This document shows, piece after piece, positions 11,279 through 22,967 of a DNA stretch of 64,000 nucleotides. Each line of letters opens with the position of its first letter. Position 1 is the stretch's first letter. The DNA is from Brachionus rotundiformis. Its lineage: Eukaryota > Rotifera > Eurotatoria > Ploima > Brachionidae. The notes below the pieces were generated by a model. The model had not been told where the DNA came from. It saw only the letters and a program-made list of their open reading frames with translations, and searched no databases. The position numbers and the translations under genes are program-made. Location: NCBI GenBank assembly GCA_016802295.1, contig JAESIW010000138.1, positions 1,730,521 through 1,794,520 on the forward strand, in the 5' to 3' direction.

Positions 11279-13468
11279 TTATTCTGATTTAATGTGCTCG
11301 GAACTTTGTTGGCTAATCTCTTCTTGATTTTGATTTGGTTCAGTAACAGCCACGGTGTCCTCACCTGATGATCCAAATTCATTTGTTCTTTTCTTATCTA
11401 CTGGATAAATCCATCTTTGATACAGATAAATAAAGAATATAATATCTAAAATAAAAATAAAATTAAATTAATTAAAATAAGTATATTTTAAAAAATAAAG
11501 TACCATCTCTGAAGCATCCAATTCTATACATGGTAGGCATTTCGATCACAAATGCAAAAAGATCGTCTATAAATGTGTTTAAAGCCTTATAAGTCATCAT
11601 TCTCCATGGCAAATGCGCTACTGATTTGAGTTTATAATTAATAAATAGCTGAGGTGTCATCATAATAAAACCTTAAGAAAAAAAAAGCATACCATTTCAT
11701 ATAAGAAAATTTAATTGTAAATTAAGAAAATACCAAAAGTGAGTAAAAATCCATAAATCATTGACAAGACCCAAGAGTACCAGCCTTTATGCTCTTGGTA
11801 AATTAAGGAATATACAGCATAGCCAATTACTAATGGAAACAAAACCCATGATAAATATTTAAAGGCCAATCGATCATAGTCATCTGTGTTGGATTTAACG
11901 TAGGAAACTTTGTGGGCAAAACTTATCCTTGGAATAACACCAAAATATTTATTGTTATGATCAATTGTAACATTTAAAACTTTGGGTATCTTCCATAAGT
12001 CAATCAATAAACCAACGCCAACACTTATTCTAACCACTGTATTTGTCTCATTGTCCAATACATACAACAAAATAATCAATTGACTGAAACAGCCGAACAA
12101 AACTGAATTAACAGATAAACCTTCCAAGTCTTTTCTATTTTTCCAAAATTGAATATCTTTTTTTGTTAAATATTAATTAGTTATTTTTTGCTCTTGTTTA
12201 GAAAAAATTAATTATTTACCATTCTTAAAGGCTAAAAATTCAAATACACTATGAACTATGGTCACAGCTATTGTCACAGCCAAAAGATACGGATTGGTGT
12301 CCAAAAGAGTTTTTTTGAGCGTATCTTGATCTTCTTCACTGGCCTCATCTGAGAAATAATTAGACCATTGGTTTTTCATTGATTGAGATATGTACAATTG
12401 CCATTTCCAAAGCTGCAAATGTGAAAAAGTCAATGACAAATTCAAGTGTGTTAATGTGTCATTTATGGGCTGATAATCGGCGTTCAAATTCCAATAGTCG
12501 TTCAAAAATATGATGGGATAATATTTGCCACTAGCTTTGTCAAACTCAATGTCTTGAAAAAAAATTAATTTATTTAAATAATATTAGTTAAACAATTAAA
12601 AATATTATTTTTACATTCATTCATTGGTGGCGGAACTGAATTTTGTACCCATGGCGATTGATCGTCAATTAAATTAATGGTCAAATTGGGGTGCCAATGA
12701 GATATTATCTCAACTAGATTATCACCTGCTTTTTGCTGATACTCTTCACTATAGTCACTATTTCCAGTTAATAAATTTTTAGTTTTTTTATATGTTTTTT
12801 TCAGGTATTTGTTGAGTCCTCAAAAAAGAAAATATTATTAATTAGAGCTCAATTGGAAAAATAAATAAACTAAATATTTACTCTTAAAAGTAGAAAAAGT
12901 CATTCGCTTAGAATAAGTTTCTTTGTCTTTTGGATTTGGTGAGCGTCCATTTTCTGTAAAAAACACATGTAAATAAATAGAACCATTATTTTTCATATTC
13001 TAGATAAATAAATTAAATTATTTAATTTATTAAATAATAATTTTAAACAAAGTTAAATAAAAAAATTAATACATTAGTGAGCTCAAAATTTCCTTCTAAT
13101 TTAAAGACTCCGTTCTTTTCTATTCCCATGTTCCAATTTCCGTATTCAATGTTTGGCTGATACCAAAACAGTGACCTATCATCTTCAAATCTATCGAAGT
13201 AATCATCTTCAGACAAATAAACATGCATGTCGAATATTGAACCCTTTGGATAAATATTTCCGGGACTCGAGCCTACCATTGGCGATTGTGAATCGCCAGA
13301 GCTTGGCTGGGGCTGAGTTTTTGGTTTAAAAAAGCCCGATGTTACTTGAGAAATGAAGTAAAATATCAACATTTGCTTTATTACATTTTGAACCAATTTC
13401 CAGGTCTGGTTGCCTTGGTTTTCTGCCGGGTTGGCACCTTCGCCTTGGGCGATATCTTGCTCGGGCAT
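11279..13468 (-). CDS. CLPTM1: Cleft lip and palate transmembrane protein 1 homolog
   Basis: Multi-pass ER/Golgi membrane protein of the CLPTM1/CLPTM1L family, which in mammals affects GABA-A receptor trafficking (CLPTM1) and lipid scrambling (CLPTM1L). Seven exons, all with GT-AG borders and consistent phases: 13073-13468, 12882-12999, 12615-12818, 12220-12552, 11734-12156, 11504-11671 and 11279-11445, giving about 602 residues. Hallmark stretches are SHWHPNLTINLIDDQSPWV, NDYWNLNADYQPIND, TNPYLLAVTIAVTIVHSVFE, LYVLDNETN, EHKGWYSWVLSMIYGFLL and NYKLKSVAHLPWRMMTYKAL, near-identical to the human protein. The N-terminal part is lumenal-like after one hydrophobic segment (KQMLIFYFISQV); the tail after the last helix is acidic. 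Introns are about 55-85 nt. Its neighbours are unrelated. Confidence 0.96.
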
Positions 13469-14800
13469 TATTTTAAAACTAGTTTTTTATCTAAATTATA
13501 TTATATCCTTTAATTTATATATCTATAGAAGTTTAGCCGTATATTTTTAAATTTAGCATTCTAATTTAGCATTGCAGTGACTATATATTTAAATATATTT
13601 CAAAATTTTTATAATCATCTAGTTGAAATAATTGTCTTTTGACATAAAATTAAGATAATAACGCTATTTAAATAAATTTATTTACAAATTTTTGAACTTT
13701 ATTTATTTAGTTTTTGAAGATTAAATAGATAATTTTTTAATGAATTTATTTGCATTTAGCTCTAACTAACTTGAACACGCTAATTTTCATAAACAATTCA
13801 TTCAAAGTAGACACGACATCATTTTTTAATTTCGTTTTTTTTTTATTAATCATTTAAATATTTTAGTTTTGAGAAAATAAATTAAATCCAAATTATGAGT
13901 TGTAAAAAACATTCATCAATTTTTTTGTTTAATAGATAAAACAAAACGAGAAATATCTTGTATGAATTTTTACTGTTAATTAGTTACATCAGAATTTTAT
14001 ATTTTGGCTAAATTCAAGGATTATTTTTGTTTTATTAACTTGTTAAATTTATCTAAAAATATCAGCAAATTAATAGTATTTTAAAACAAATGTTTGTTAT
14101 TTTTGTGCTAATATTATTCTAATTAAGCCAAACCACATTTGATCCAAATTGCTCAAAATTTAATTAAAGAATAAAATTCGAAAATTATTTAATTTATCAT
14201 TTATTCATATGTCAGCGATATCATTACAGCATTAATAGTTAATTAGTTTATCAAACCTAATCATTAGTCATTTGTTCCAAAATTTACACTACCAATGTTT
14301 TAATTTAAAATTTGAAGTGAAATTTGGTAAATACTATCTAAGTTTGATCAAAAATTGATTATTTTAAATGCTGATTGTGCACTTTGTTGCCTAAAATAAT
14401 AAAATAACCTAGAACATCAGTTAATTAAAATAAATGCTAATTTCTAAAAATATTTTTTTTGTCAAAAAATAAATTGAAAAAATAAAAATCACAAAAAACT
14501 TTATCAAAAAATTTTGTTTTATTTACAACTTTTTTTTTTTTTTATTTTTTATTTTTAAACATAAACTGCCAATGTATTCCAAAATACACTACGTACCTAT
14601 TTTAAGCTATTGATAATCACTTTTTTCTAAAATAAATTTTTTATTTAGTTTCAATTAAAATTCATGCTGCATAAAAAAATATATTTATAAAAAATGAATT
14701 TATACAAATAAAGTAACTTAGGGCTTTATTTTTTGTTGTTTAATATTAAATGCTAATCTTGATATTGGCAAAACTTATGCATGATAAAATTTGAATTTAA
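13469..14800. other. Intergenic AT-rich spacer
   Basis: About 1.3 kb between the divergent start of CLPTM1 and the stop of SMARCAD1. It is A/T homopolymer-rich, with no reading frame, RNA gene or clear repeat that I can support. Confidence 0.6.
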
Positions 14801-17800
14801 TTAAAGTTTGAGGGCTTCCTTTAGCATTGAAACCATACTTGACTTTGCCTCGGTATCTACAAAAAACAAATAAAAAAATTGCTAGTTAATTATAATTATG
14901 CTTTAAATACCATCACTGGTTCCACTTATATCAGCACCAAGCTCCAGCTTTTTTTTCTGAATCTTGAACATCATTTCGTCTATGGTCTCTTTGGACAATA
15001 GTTTGTAAACGGTGACCTCTCGGGTTTGACCGAGCCGATGGCACCTGTCCTCGGCTTGCTTGTCATTGAACGGGTTGTAGTCTATATCATGCAGTATTAC
15101 AGTGTTTGCTGCAGTTAGATTTATTCCAACACCACCAGCTTTAGTGGTAAGTAAAAAGATAAATATCTGACTATCTTGGTTAAATCTGTCTATCAAATCT
15201 AATCGGTCATTGACTGCTGTCGAGCCGTCCAATCTCAGATATTTATAATTTTTTATCTTCAGAAATTCTTCTATCACGTCTAACATGATAACAAATTGGC
15301 TAAATATTAGACACCTATCGCCCATTTCTTTCTTTTCATCCAGAAGACTGTTTAATATGGTGAACTTGCCAGAGTCCAGTATATTTTTGTTGCTCAATTC
15401 AAAGCCTTTGAGACACTTTAGGAAAAAAAAAATTCTAATTAAAAGTTTTACATTTTCTTTTAACAATTAATCGAAATAAATAATTAAAGGAAAAAAATTT
15501 TACCAACCCGGTACAGTGGACACAATTTGTGTATTTCAAAGTCGCTCATTACATTCATGTCCTCTAAAACATATTCATAAACAGTTCCTGGCGATGATTC
15601 CTTAATTTTAAAATTTATTTTTTGTCAAATTTAATTAATTAATTAATTAATCTACTTTGACAATTAATTTTGCCATTTGCTTAAGCTTTTCATCTGTGTA
15701 CAGAGATCTACGAAGTAGGGGATGATTGGCAGCTTTTCTAAGCTCCATGATTATATTGCTTGGGTTGTCCTCGCTTTCCTTGCTCTTTTTCTCCTTTTCC
15801 ATGTCACGTTTTTTCTTAATATCCGCTTGGACAATGTCGAATACCTCGTCGGTGTATTTTGCCGACACCTTGTTCATTTTATCGTTCAAAGCCTCGGCTT
15901 TTGCAGCGTTCTCAATAGCCAACTGATCTTGTCTTTTCTTATAATAGGTGATCAAACTTGAGTATTCTTTGGCTTGATGAACAGTCATATCACATAAGAT
16001 AACTTCTTCGTATTTTTTGGGCAACTGCTTCAGCACCTCGCTTTTGACCCGCCGCAGAATAAAAGGCCTCATTATGCCTTTTGCCTGGGCTATCTTTTCA
16101 CTGTAAAATGTATCAGTGTCTATATTGGACTTGAATTAGAAAAAGATAAAAATTTATTCTTTACTAATTTAGGATCAATTTTTTATTTTTTTTGCAAACC
16201 AATTTATTAATTAATTATATTAATCCAATCCAATCTCTAATAAATATATTTAATTCTTTAAAATTAATTAACAATTCAATTTTTTTTTATCTAGATAAAT
16301 ATTTATATAATAGTTTGAAAAAAAAATAAATTTAAAACATATGTTATTAATTTTAATTAGATTAATTAGAAAAAGAGTGCTGGATAAACTTAAATTTTCT
16401 AAAGCAGTTGTTTTTTATTTAAAATAATAGTAATTAAAAAATACTTTATTCATTCTTATTAATTAAATAATTAATTAATTGATTGGTATATGCTTTACTT
16501 ACCGGCTTGGAAGCAAATATCTTGTTTACATATTGGGTCTTGTGGTTGAATATGTCAGGCATGACAAAATAAAGCAGTGACATCAATTCGACCAGGTTGT
16601 TCTGGAGCGGTGTGCCAGTGAGCAGTAAGCGATGCTTTGACCTGAGTTTGACCAGACTTTGGTACCTCTGTGAGTTCATATTTTTGAGCATATGAGCCTC
16701 GTCGAATATACAATATTCAAATTTTAATTTCTTAAAAAAGGCCTTGTCTTCATTAGTGCTGTACAAAAGGTTGTAGGTGCTTAGGACAGCGTTTAGAGGC
16801 TTTTCGAATTTGTTGTTCAAAATGTTGTAGCGCAGATGGCGCCGCTCTTCCAGACTTCCCTGATAGACAGTGAAATAAAAGCTAGGACTCCAGTTGGATA
16901 TTTCGCGCACCCAGTTGTCCAAAGTGGACGGTGGCACCACAATCAAGTGCATGCAGGACGGGTTCAATTCCAACAAATGAGTTAAAAAGGCTATTGTCTG
17001 ACACGTCTTGCCAAGTCCCATCTCATCGGCCAATATTCCATTTATTTTCTCCTTGTGCAACAAACACAGCCAATTCAAGCCGATCAACTGGTACGGCTTC
17101 AAGCTCAAGCTGAAATTAAAAGTTTATTTTACCATGAGCCTTTGGTAAAAAAATGACATAAAAATAAGCAAACCAACTCACGATTTATTTAGCAACTTTG
17201 GCTGAAATTTAACTTCAAGTTGATTTTTGGATAAATTCTCATCACTTAATTGAACCAATGAGGTGACTTTGTTTTCCATTTGTTTTGAAATTTGGACACA
17301 TTTGTCAAGAAGTGTGGACACTATGCTTCTAGCATAGATAATCTCTTTGACCGATTTGAGTACAGGGCCGAGATTTTTCTCTTCCAAAGTTTTTTCCAAA
17401 TGAGAAAAGCTGCGAAATGGTCTCAATGAAATCAAAAGCTGCAATCGTTTAGGAGATATGTTTATAATTGACTGGACATCTTCAGCCGATGCTTTGTTCA
17501 TTAAGTTAAGCACTTCCAGACACTGGTCTTCGCTTAGCTTTTCCTCACTGTCCGAATCGGAATCGTCCGAATAGGCCTCTTTGTCGTACTCTTCTTCGGA
17601 CACATCNNNNNNNNNNNNNNNNNNNNNNNNNNNNNNNNNNNNNNNNNNNNNNNNNNNNNNNNNNNNNNNNNNNNNNNNNNNNNNNNNNNNNNNNNNNNNN
17701 NNNNNNNNNNNNNNNNNNNNNNNNNNNNNNNNNNNNNNNNNNNNNNNNNNNNNNNNNNNNNNNNNNNNNNNNNNNNNNNNNNNNNNNNNNNNNNNNNNNN

Positions 17801-19874
17801 NNNNNNNNNNNNNNNNNNNNNNNNNNNNNNNNNNNNNNNNNNNNNNNNNNNNNNNNNNNNNNNNNNNNNATTTGGACACATTTGTCAAGAAGTGTGGACA
17901 CTATGCTTCTAGCATAGATGATCTCTTTGACCGATTTGAGTACAGGGCCGAGATTTTTCTCTTCCAAAGTTTTTTCCAAATGGGAAAAGCTACGAAATGG
18001 TCTCAGTGAAATCAATAGCTGTAATCGTTTAGGAGATATGTTTATAATTGACTGGACATCTTCAGCCGATGCTTTGTTCATTAAGTTAAGCACTTCCAGA
18101 CACTGCTCTTCGCTTAGCTTTTCCTCACTGTCCGAGTCGGAATCGTCCGAATAGGCCTCTTTGTCGTACTCTTCTTCGGACACATCTGAGCCACTTTCGT
18201 CACGAGCTTTTGATTTTTTGGCTTTTTTTTTGGACTTTTTCTTGTCTTTAACTTTGGCAGGCTTTGGTGCTTCCTCATCTGACGAAGATTTGATGACAAT
18301 TTTTTTTTTGGTCTTTTTACTTATCTCTTTATCACTGATATCTTTTTCTGATGACTTTTGTGAACTAGTGCTCTTTGCTTCATCTTCACTTTCCGAATCG
18401 ATGACCACTTTACGCCGCTTTTTTGCATTCGAGGCCTTAACTGGATCTAAACAATTAATTTTAATTAGTATTAATTATTAAACTAATCAAATAAGAATAT
18501 AATTTAAATCTAAAACCAACTTTGTATGGGCAGTAGTTTTCTTTTTTTGGACTGAGTGGTGGACGAGGATTCGGTGGATTTGTTGGACTCGTCCGAAAGT
18601 CTCTTGGCCTCGCGGACTTGCTTGTTTTTGGCGCGAATTTGCTCGTCGCCGTCCGACCACTCTTCAATCAATAAGCTATCTTCTTTCTTTTTTTCATTAA
18701 GCAAAATGTCTATACACTTTTTGGCATCGTACTTTTGGCTAATGAACAACTTTTGGATCTTTTCGGCGGACTCGTCGAAAAACATTTCGTACAGTTTTGC
18801 CAAATTCTTGTCCCGTTTGTTCCGCGTTTCATCATCTGGCTCCGAGTCTGAATCGAGTCTATTTTTACTTTACAAAAAAAAATTTAATTAATTAATTAAA
18901 TGAGATTAGTTTTTGTTTCTAAATTATTTATTAATTTATTTAGGGTAATTATTAGGCTAAAATTTAACATTTAAATTTGACTTTTATCAAAAATTAAAAA
19001 TTGTTCTGTATTTTGTTTCTAAGAAAGAAATATACTTTTATTTTTTTTGTTTTTGTTTAATTAAAAAAATAAACTAAATTAAAAAATTTTGTCGCCTTTA
19101 GTCACAATTTATGACATAAGATAGCAAGGACCGACTTTTAAAACTTAAGCTCCATACTATTTTATAAGAAATTTAATTATCAAAATTAAAAATAACAAAA
19201 ATTAAGAATATAAAAAATTTGGTAAGATTTTTTTCACAGCGAGTTCGAGAAAGCACTTAAAGGGTCTCTTGTTGTATATTTTATTAAATTGCTTAATAAA
19301 ATAATAAAACCAAAAATCAAAATTAATAGTAATAAACTTAGTTTAAGTATTTTGGAAAAAAGTAACATTAGATAGCTTCTTTCATTCATGGTTTTTGGAC
19401 AGATAAAATTTAGTTTTCAAATTAATTTAAAAGCATTATAAATTTTAAGGTAGTTAAATTGTTTATAAAAAAAAATTATTTGCCAAGAATACAGTTGATG
19501 TATTCTTTAAAAAAAAACATACATTTGTTTACCAATTTTATAGATAAAATAAAATTAAAAATATTTATTTTTATTAAATGAGAATACATAGGAAGTATTC
19601 TTGGTAAAATAGAAAAAATATTTGACAATTGACTAGATCAATTTAAAAAGCAAAAAATTAATTACTGTAAAATTTCTGAGCTTTGGTAATCTGACTCGGA
19701 TTCGCTTGAAGAAGAGTATTTTTTTTTGAGCTGGGCTGAGCCCTTGAGCTTGGGGGCATAGTCGACACTTGAGTCCGAGCTTGGTTCGCTAATTACTTCG
19801 CTTTTTTTAGAGAATGAGAATTTTTTTTTTTTTAAACTAAAACTTTGTAGCGACGAGTCGACATTTCTGCTCAT
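14801..19874 (-). CDS. SMARCAD1: SMARCAD1-like SNF2 chromatin remodeler (interrupted by assembly gap)
   Basis: SNF2-family ATPase of the Fun30/Etl1/SMARCAD1 type, which remodels nucleosomes at heterochromatin, replication forks and DNA ends. Eight exons: 19666-19874, 18521-18858, 17182-18446, 16503-17109, 15656-16129, 15508-15600, 14911-15415 and 14801-14856. Ser/acidic N-terminus; a CUE-like segment in exon 2 (LAKLYEMFFDESAEKIQKLF); then the ATPase with SLKPYQLIGLNW, ADEMGLGKT, FDEAHMLKN, LLTGTPLQNN, RPFILRRVKSEVL, FSQFVIMLD, STAVNDR, TTKAGGVGINL and DRCHRLGQ. Exon 3 carries a duplicated 317 bp block plus Ns; removing exactly 580 bp restores the phase and gives about 988 residues. Two introns use GTTGGT donors. 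The first intron (about 807 nt) is unusually long for this window. The start codon at 19874 is the first plausible ATG but is less certain than the rest. Confidence 0.93.
17607..17869. other. Assembly gap (263 N)
   Basis: Run of Ns inside SMARCAD1 exon 3. Sequences on both sides are two versions of the same exon segment, so the gap probably joins two haplotype contigs rather than hiding real sequence. Confidence 0.98.
17870..18186. repeat. Second copy of SMARCAD1 exon segment (likely uncollapsed haplotype)
   Basis: 17870-18186 repeats 17290-17606 at a constant offset of 580 bp, with eight substitutions that I could count and no indel. The duplicated unit starts inside one exon and ends exactly at the N run. 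Translated in place it would shift the frame (580 is not a multiple of three) and duplicate a CUE/linker segment. The divergence level fits two alleles of a heterozygous diploid. Confidence 0.85.
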
Positions 19875-19901
19875 TTCTAAATAAGAAAAAAGAAAAAAAG
19901 A
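19875..19901. promoter_or_regulatory. Minimal bidirectional intergenic segment
   Basis: Only 27 bp separate the inferred start codon of SMARCAD1 (-) from the ATG of the pseudokinase gene (+). The core promoters and 5' UTRs must therefore overlap the opposite coding region, or the SMARCAD1 start lies further downstream than modelled. No TATA box is visible in the segment; this is inferred from position only. Confidence 0.45.
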
Positions 19902-22598
19902 ATGGAACCAAATAGGCGGCTGTGGATTTTGCCACCTATAAAAGTGAGGCCGGTGCGTCCGGTCAAGAAGAGCCAATCAGAGTCGAGCATGAGCGAACCA
20001 TCCGCCGGCATGCTCAAGTCCAACTCGGTGCACAATAGAAAATTAATAATCAAACTAAACTCGATTAATTTTGCCAACGATTCCATGCTAAAGGCAAATT
20101 TGCTCAACAAAAACCAACTTGGTCAAAAAGTCTATCCGTCCATATACAGTTCGGGTTTTAACTTGCCAGTCTCGGCTCGACCCTTGACCACTAGTCTAAT
20201 GTACAAATTTAAGGACTTGAAGCTGGCCAAGTTCAAGAGGCCGCTTAACATATCCAAGAACAGCTTGCTGGTCGAGTCTGGCTCGGGACAGAAATACCTA
20301 TTCAAAAAAATTGACTTTATGACTGCTGATTGTGGCAATTTGAGCGACACTTTTGCCAAACTCAAGCACGACTCGTTGACAAACATAAACGAGCTAGTAT
20401 TTGGCAAAAAAATTTCTTATATAATAAGCGAATATTCAGATTTAAGTTTAGAAAATTTGAAATTAAATGAACATAAATTTTCTCTTATAGACTTGTTTAG
20501 ACAATGTTTGAAAGCATGTGGCTTCTTGCACGAACAAGAAATTTTGCACGCGAACCTAAAGCCAAGCAATGTTCTCATTGATAGAAATGGTAATGTTAGA
20601 CTGGCTGATTTTGGCTATCTGAACATGTCGTCCAATTTGGTTGGCTATTTACTTAGATTGATCAATAACCCAGTGAATAGGCTGTATTTGCCAATGGAAA
20701 CATACCGGGATCTTAAATACAACAAAAAAAGTGATTTGTACTGTCTGGCAGCGGTTTTCTATCACGTGATTACCAAAGATGCATTCTCTTGTAGTAATGG
20801 TACTAGTGGTGCTTCAGACCGGTTTGATTTGATCAAAAACAGGTCGCTCAGACTGGTTGTCAGGTGCATGCTGGCCCAAATGGATCACCAGCGACCAGAT
20901 ATTGACCAATTGCTTGCCTATATTGACTTTGAACACGAGCACACTCTGCTGGACACTTTTTCCCATCGGTCCACTCTTGTTTGGTATGCTGACCAGAAAT
21001 TTGTCTTGAAAAAATTTCACTCAACCAGCTTGGAACTTAGGGACAACTTGGACAAAATTTGCAATCTAAAACATCTTAATTTGGCATCGGTTACAAAGTT
21101 TATTAATTTGAATGAAATGTATTGGTGCTTGCGTGTCCATGAACCAGATTATATCAATTTGGAACTTAAGATTAAGCTATCTAGCCTGAGAGAAAGCACT
21201 CTGGTCAAAAAATGGCTCACTCAAATCTTAAATGGTCTTAATTTTCTTGACCAACATGGTCTTAGGCATGGAAATTTGACCACTAATAACATACTAATTA
21301 ACTTAAAGACAGATCTAATTAAGTTGACTGATTTTGGCTATTTGCATTGCTTAAAAGAAGCTGAATTGTGCGACATTTTTGACCTTGGTCGAGTGCTCTA
21401 CAAATGCATTTGCTTGGAAGACTTTGACTATGAGGAGGCTGTGGTCAGCTCAAAGTTTAAATTTGCCAATTTTAGCGAAAATCTAAAGAGCAATGTCCTA
21501 AATATGCTCAGTTCCAATCGGGACCTTAGACCCGATTTAAAGACCATTACCAATAATTTAATAAATAAAATTTTGCTTAAATTTCAGCTAAATTCATCCA
21601 AATTGCTCACTCTTTTGGTCAAATGTGAAAGTCTTATTTGTACCGAGAGTAGCTTTTATGCAATTAGCTCGACTAGGAAAAATTTTACTAACACGGCCAG
21701 CTGCTATAAAATAAAGCTTGACAAATTAAATGTGGAAAATTTAAATTTAAATTTAAGCCAAGTTAAAAAAGTCAAATGCAAATGCGACACAGTTAGCCGT
21801 GGTCAAATTCAAACTCCCAAAATATTTTGCCAAATAGACCAACAATACATTCTTGGTTGCAATTCGGACTATTTTTATCTAATTAATGAGCAATTCATGT
21901 GCATTAAGCTAATGTGCATAATGGAACTATTGGAGAGCAGTAATCAACAAACGCATACTAGTTTGGTAAACAGGGCTCAGCTGAAGTTGTCCTCTCACGC
22001 CATTGCCTATGACCACAAACACCTCAAGCTGTATCTTCTTGTCACAGTTCACAGCAAATACTTTTTCATGAATGTGTTCAAATGCGAATTGAAAAGAGAC
22101 TCCAAAGATGTTAAATTTGAGCTGAACGTGTCCAAAATGATGCATATAAACATTCTGGACGCGACTAAGAGTGAAAGAAAAAAAGTGGTACTAAACGAGA
22201 AATTGGTGTTTATCAGCGATGAATGGTTTGTTAGAATATTTGAAAAAAAGAGCTTTAAGTATTTGTTTACAGTTAACTCGGACCCTAAATACAACCAATT
22301 TGTCGAGCAGTCTGTCTACTTTGGTTCGTTCAGGTCAGATATTTTCGACCAAGACATGCACTCTGTCAGAAAAATACAGGACATTGATGTGGACTCTAAA
22401 GGCTATTTGTATGTAGCCTTTGACGAGTTAATCAAGTGTTATGACCAGAATGGACAGTTTTTGTGGAAGTTTAAATTTTCCGAAAGTGTTTTAAATGGAA
22501 AGATTAAGAACCTTTGCCTAAATAAATCGGATGTACTTTTTTTATCTGTTTGTGACAGTAAAAATGAAAATTTAAGCCGTCTTTTGGTCTTTGAATGA
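19902..22598 (+). CDS. Tandem pseudokinase protein with C-terminal propeller-like region
   Basis: An 898-residue single-exon protein that I cannot assign to a named family. Domain 1 (about residues 125-350) has kinase features: YLFKKI as the lysine strand, then HANLKPSN from residue 216 where active kinases have HRDLKPxN, and DFG at 236-238. Domain 2 (about 365-555) has VLKKF, HGNLTTNN from residue 456 in place of HRD, and DFG at 477-479. Both domains lack the catalytic Asp of HRD (Asn in each), while the metal-binding DFG is kept, so both look like ATP-binding pseudokinases; HGN also occurs in the JAK JH2 domain. The remaining ~330 residues contain beta-strand-rich repeats, including DIDVDSKGYLYVAFDE, typical of NHL/WD-type propellers. 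No signal peptide or membrane segment is evident. It is divergent from SMARCAD1. Function unknown; a scaffold or regulator is plausible. Confidence 0.85.
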   Translation: MEPNRRLWILPPIKVRPVRPVKKSQSESSMSEPSAGMLKSNSVHNRKLIIKLNSINFANDSMLKANLLNKNQLGQKVYPSIYSSGFNLPVSARPLTTSLMYKFKDLKLAKFKRPLNISKNSLLVESGSGQKYLFKKIDFMTADCGNLSDTFAKLKHDSLTNINELVFGKKISYIISEYSDLSLENLKLNEHKFSLIDLFRQCLKACGFLHEQEILHANLKPSNVLIDRNGNVRLADFGYLNMSSNLVGYLLRLINNPVNRLYLPMETYRDLKYNKKSDLYCLAAVFYHVITKDAFSCSNGTSGASDRFDLIKNRSLRLVVRCMLAQMDHQRPDIDQLLAYIDFEHEHTLLDTFSHRSTLVWYADQKFVLKKFHSTSLELRDNLDKICNLKHLNLASVTKFINLNEMYWCLRVHEPDYINLELKIKLSSLRESTLVKKWLTQILNGLNFLDQHGLRHGNLTTNNILINLKTDLIKLTDFGYLHCLKEAELCDIFDLGRVLYKCICLEDFDYEEAVVSSKFKFANFSENLKSNVLNMLSSNRDLRPDLKTITNNLINKILLKFQLNSSKLLTLLVKCESLICTESSFYAISSTRKNFTNTASCYKIKLDKLNVENLNLNLSQVKKVKCKCDTVSRGQIQTPKIFCQIDQQYILGCNSDYFYLINEQFMCIKLMCIMELLESSNQQTHTSLVNRAQLKLSSHAIAYDHKHLKLYLLVTVHSKYFFMNVFKCELKRDSKDVKFELNVSKMMHINILDATKSERKKVVLNEKLVFISDEWFVRIFEKKSFKYLFTVNSDPKYNQFVEQSVYFGSFRSDIFDQDMHSVRKIQDIDVDSKGYLYVAFDELIKCYDQNGQFLWKFKFSESVLNGKIKNLCLNKSDVLFLSVCDSKNENLSRLLVFE

Positions 22599-22967
22599 TA
22601 TAATTAATTGTCAAAATTGATTTAATTTTTAATTAATAGTACGTAAATTATTTTAGCCTATCTAAAAGTACAAAAAAAACGCCATTCAGAAACAAAAATT
22701 ACCTTTAATTTTAATTTATTTAAAAAAAGTTTGTTTTTTTTTCATTGAAAAATTTTAATAATTAAATGTTTGTGTTATCTTTTTATTATTTTTTTAAAAT
22801 AAATTTAAAGTTTAAATTAAAAATTTCTTTTGATTAATTAATTAGCCAAGAAATAAATTTATTACACCTGATTATGATTATTTCAGTTTTTTTTTTCTAT
22901 TGAGAAATTCTGTGATATTTAAGTAATTTTCTTCTGATAGTTTTTTTATTTAAATTCAAAGACAGAA
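22599..22967. other. Short AT-rich spacer
   Basis: 3' UTR of the pseudokinase gene and 5' region of the next gene. AATAAA-like words near 22798 and 22851 could serve as polyadenylation signals; nothing else is seen. Confidence 0.5.

Noticed and set aside
17534..18408. Extended reading frames running through the N gap
   Set aside because: They are produced by Ns and by the duplicated exon; the real exon is recovered by removing 580 bp.
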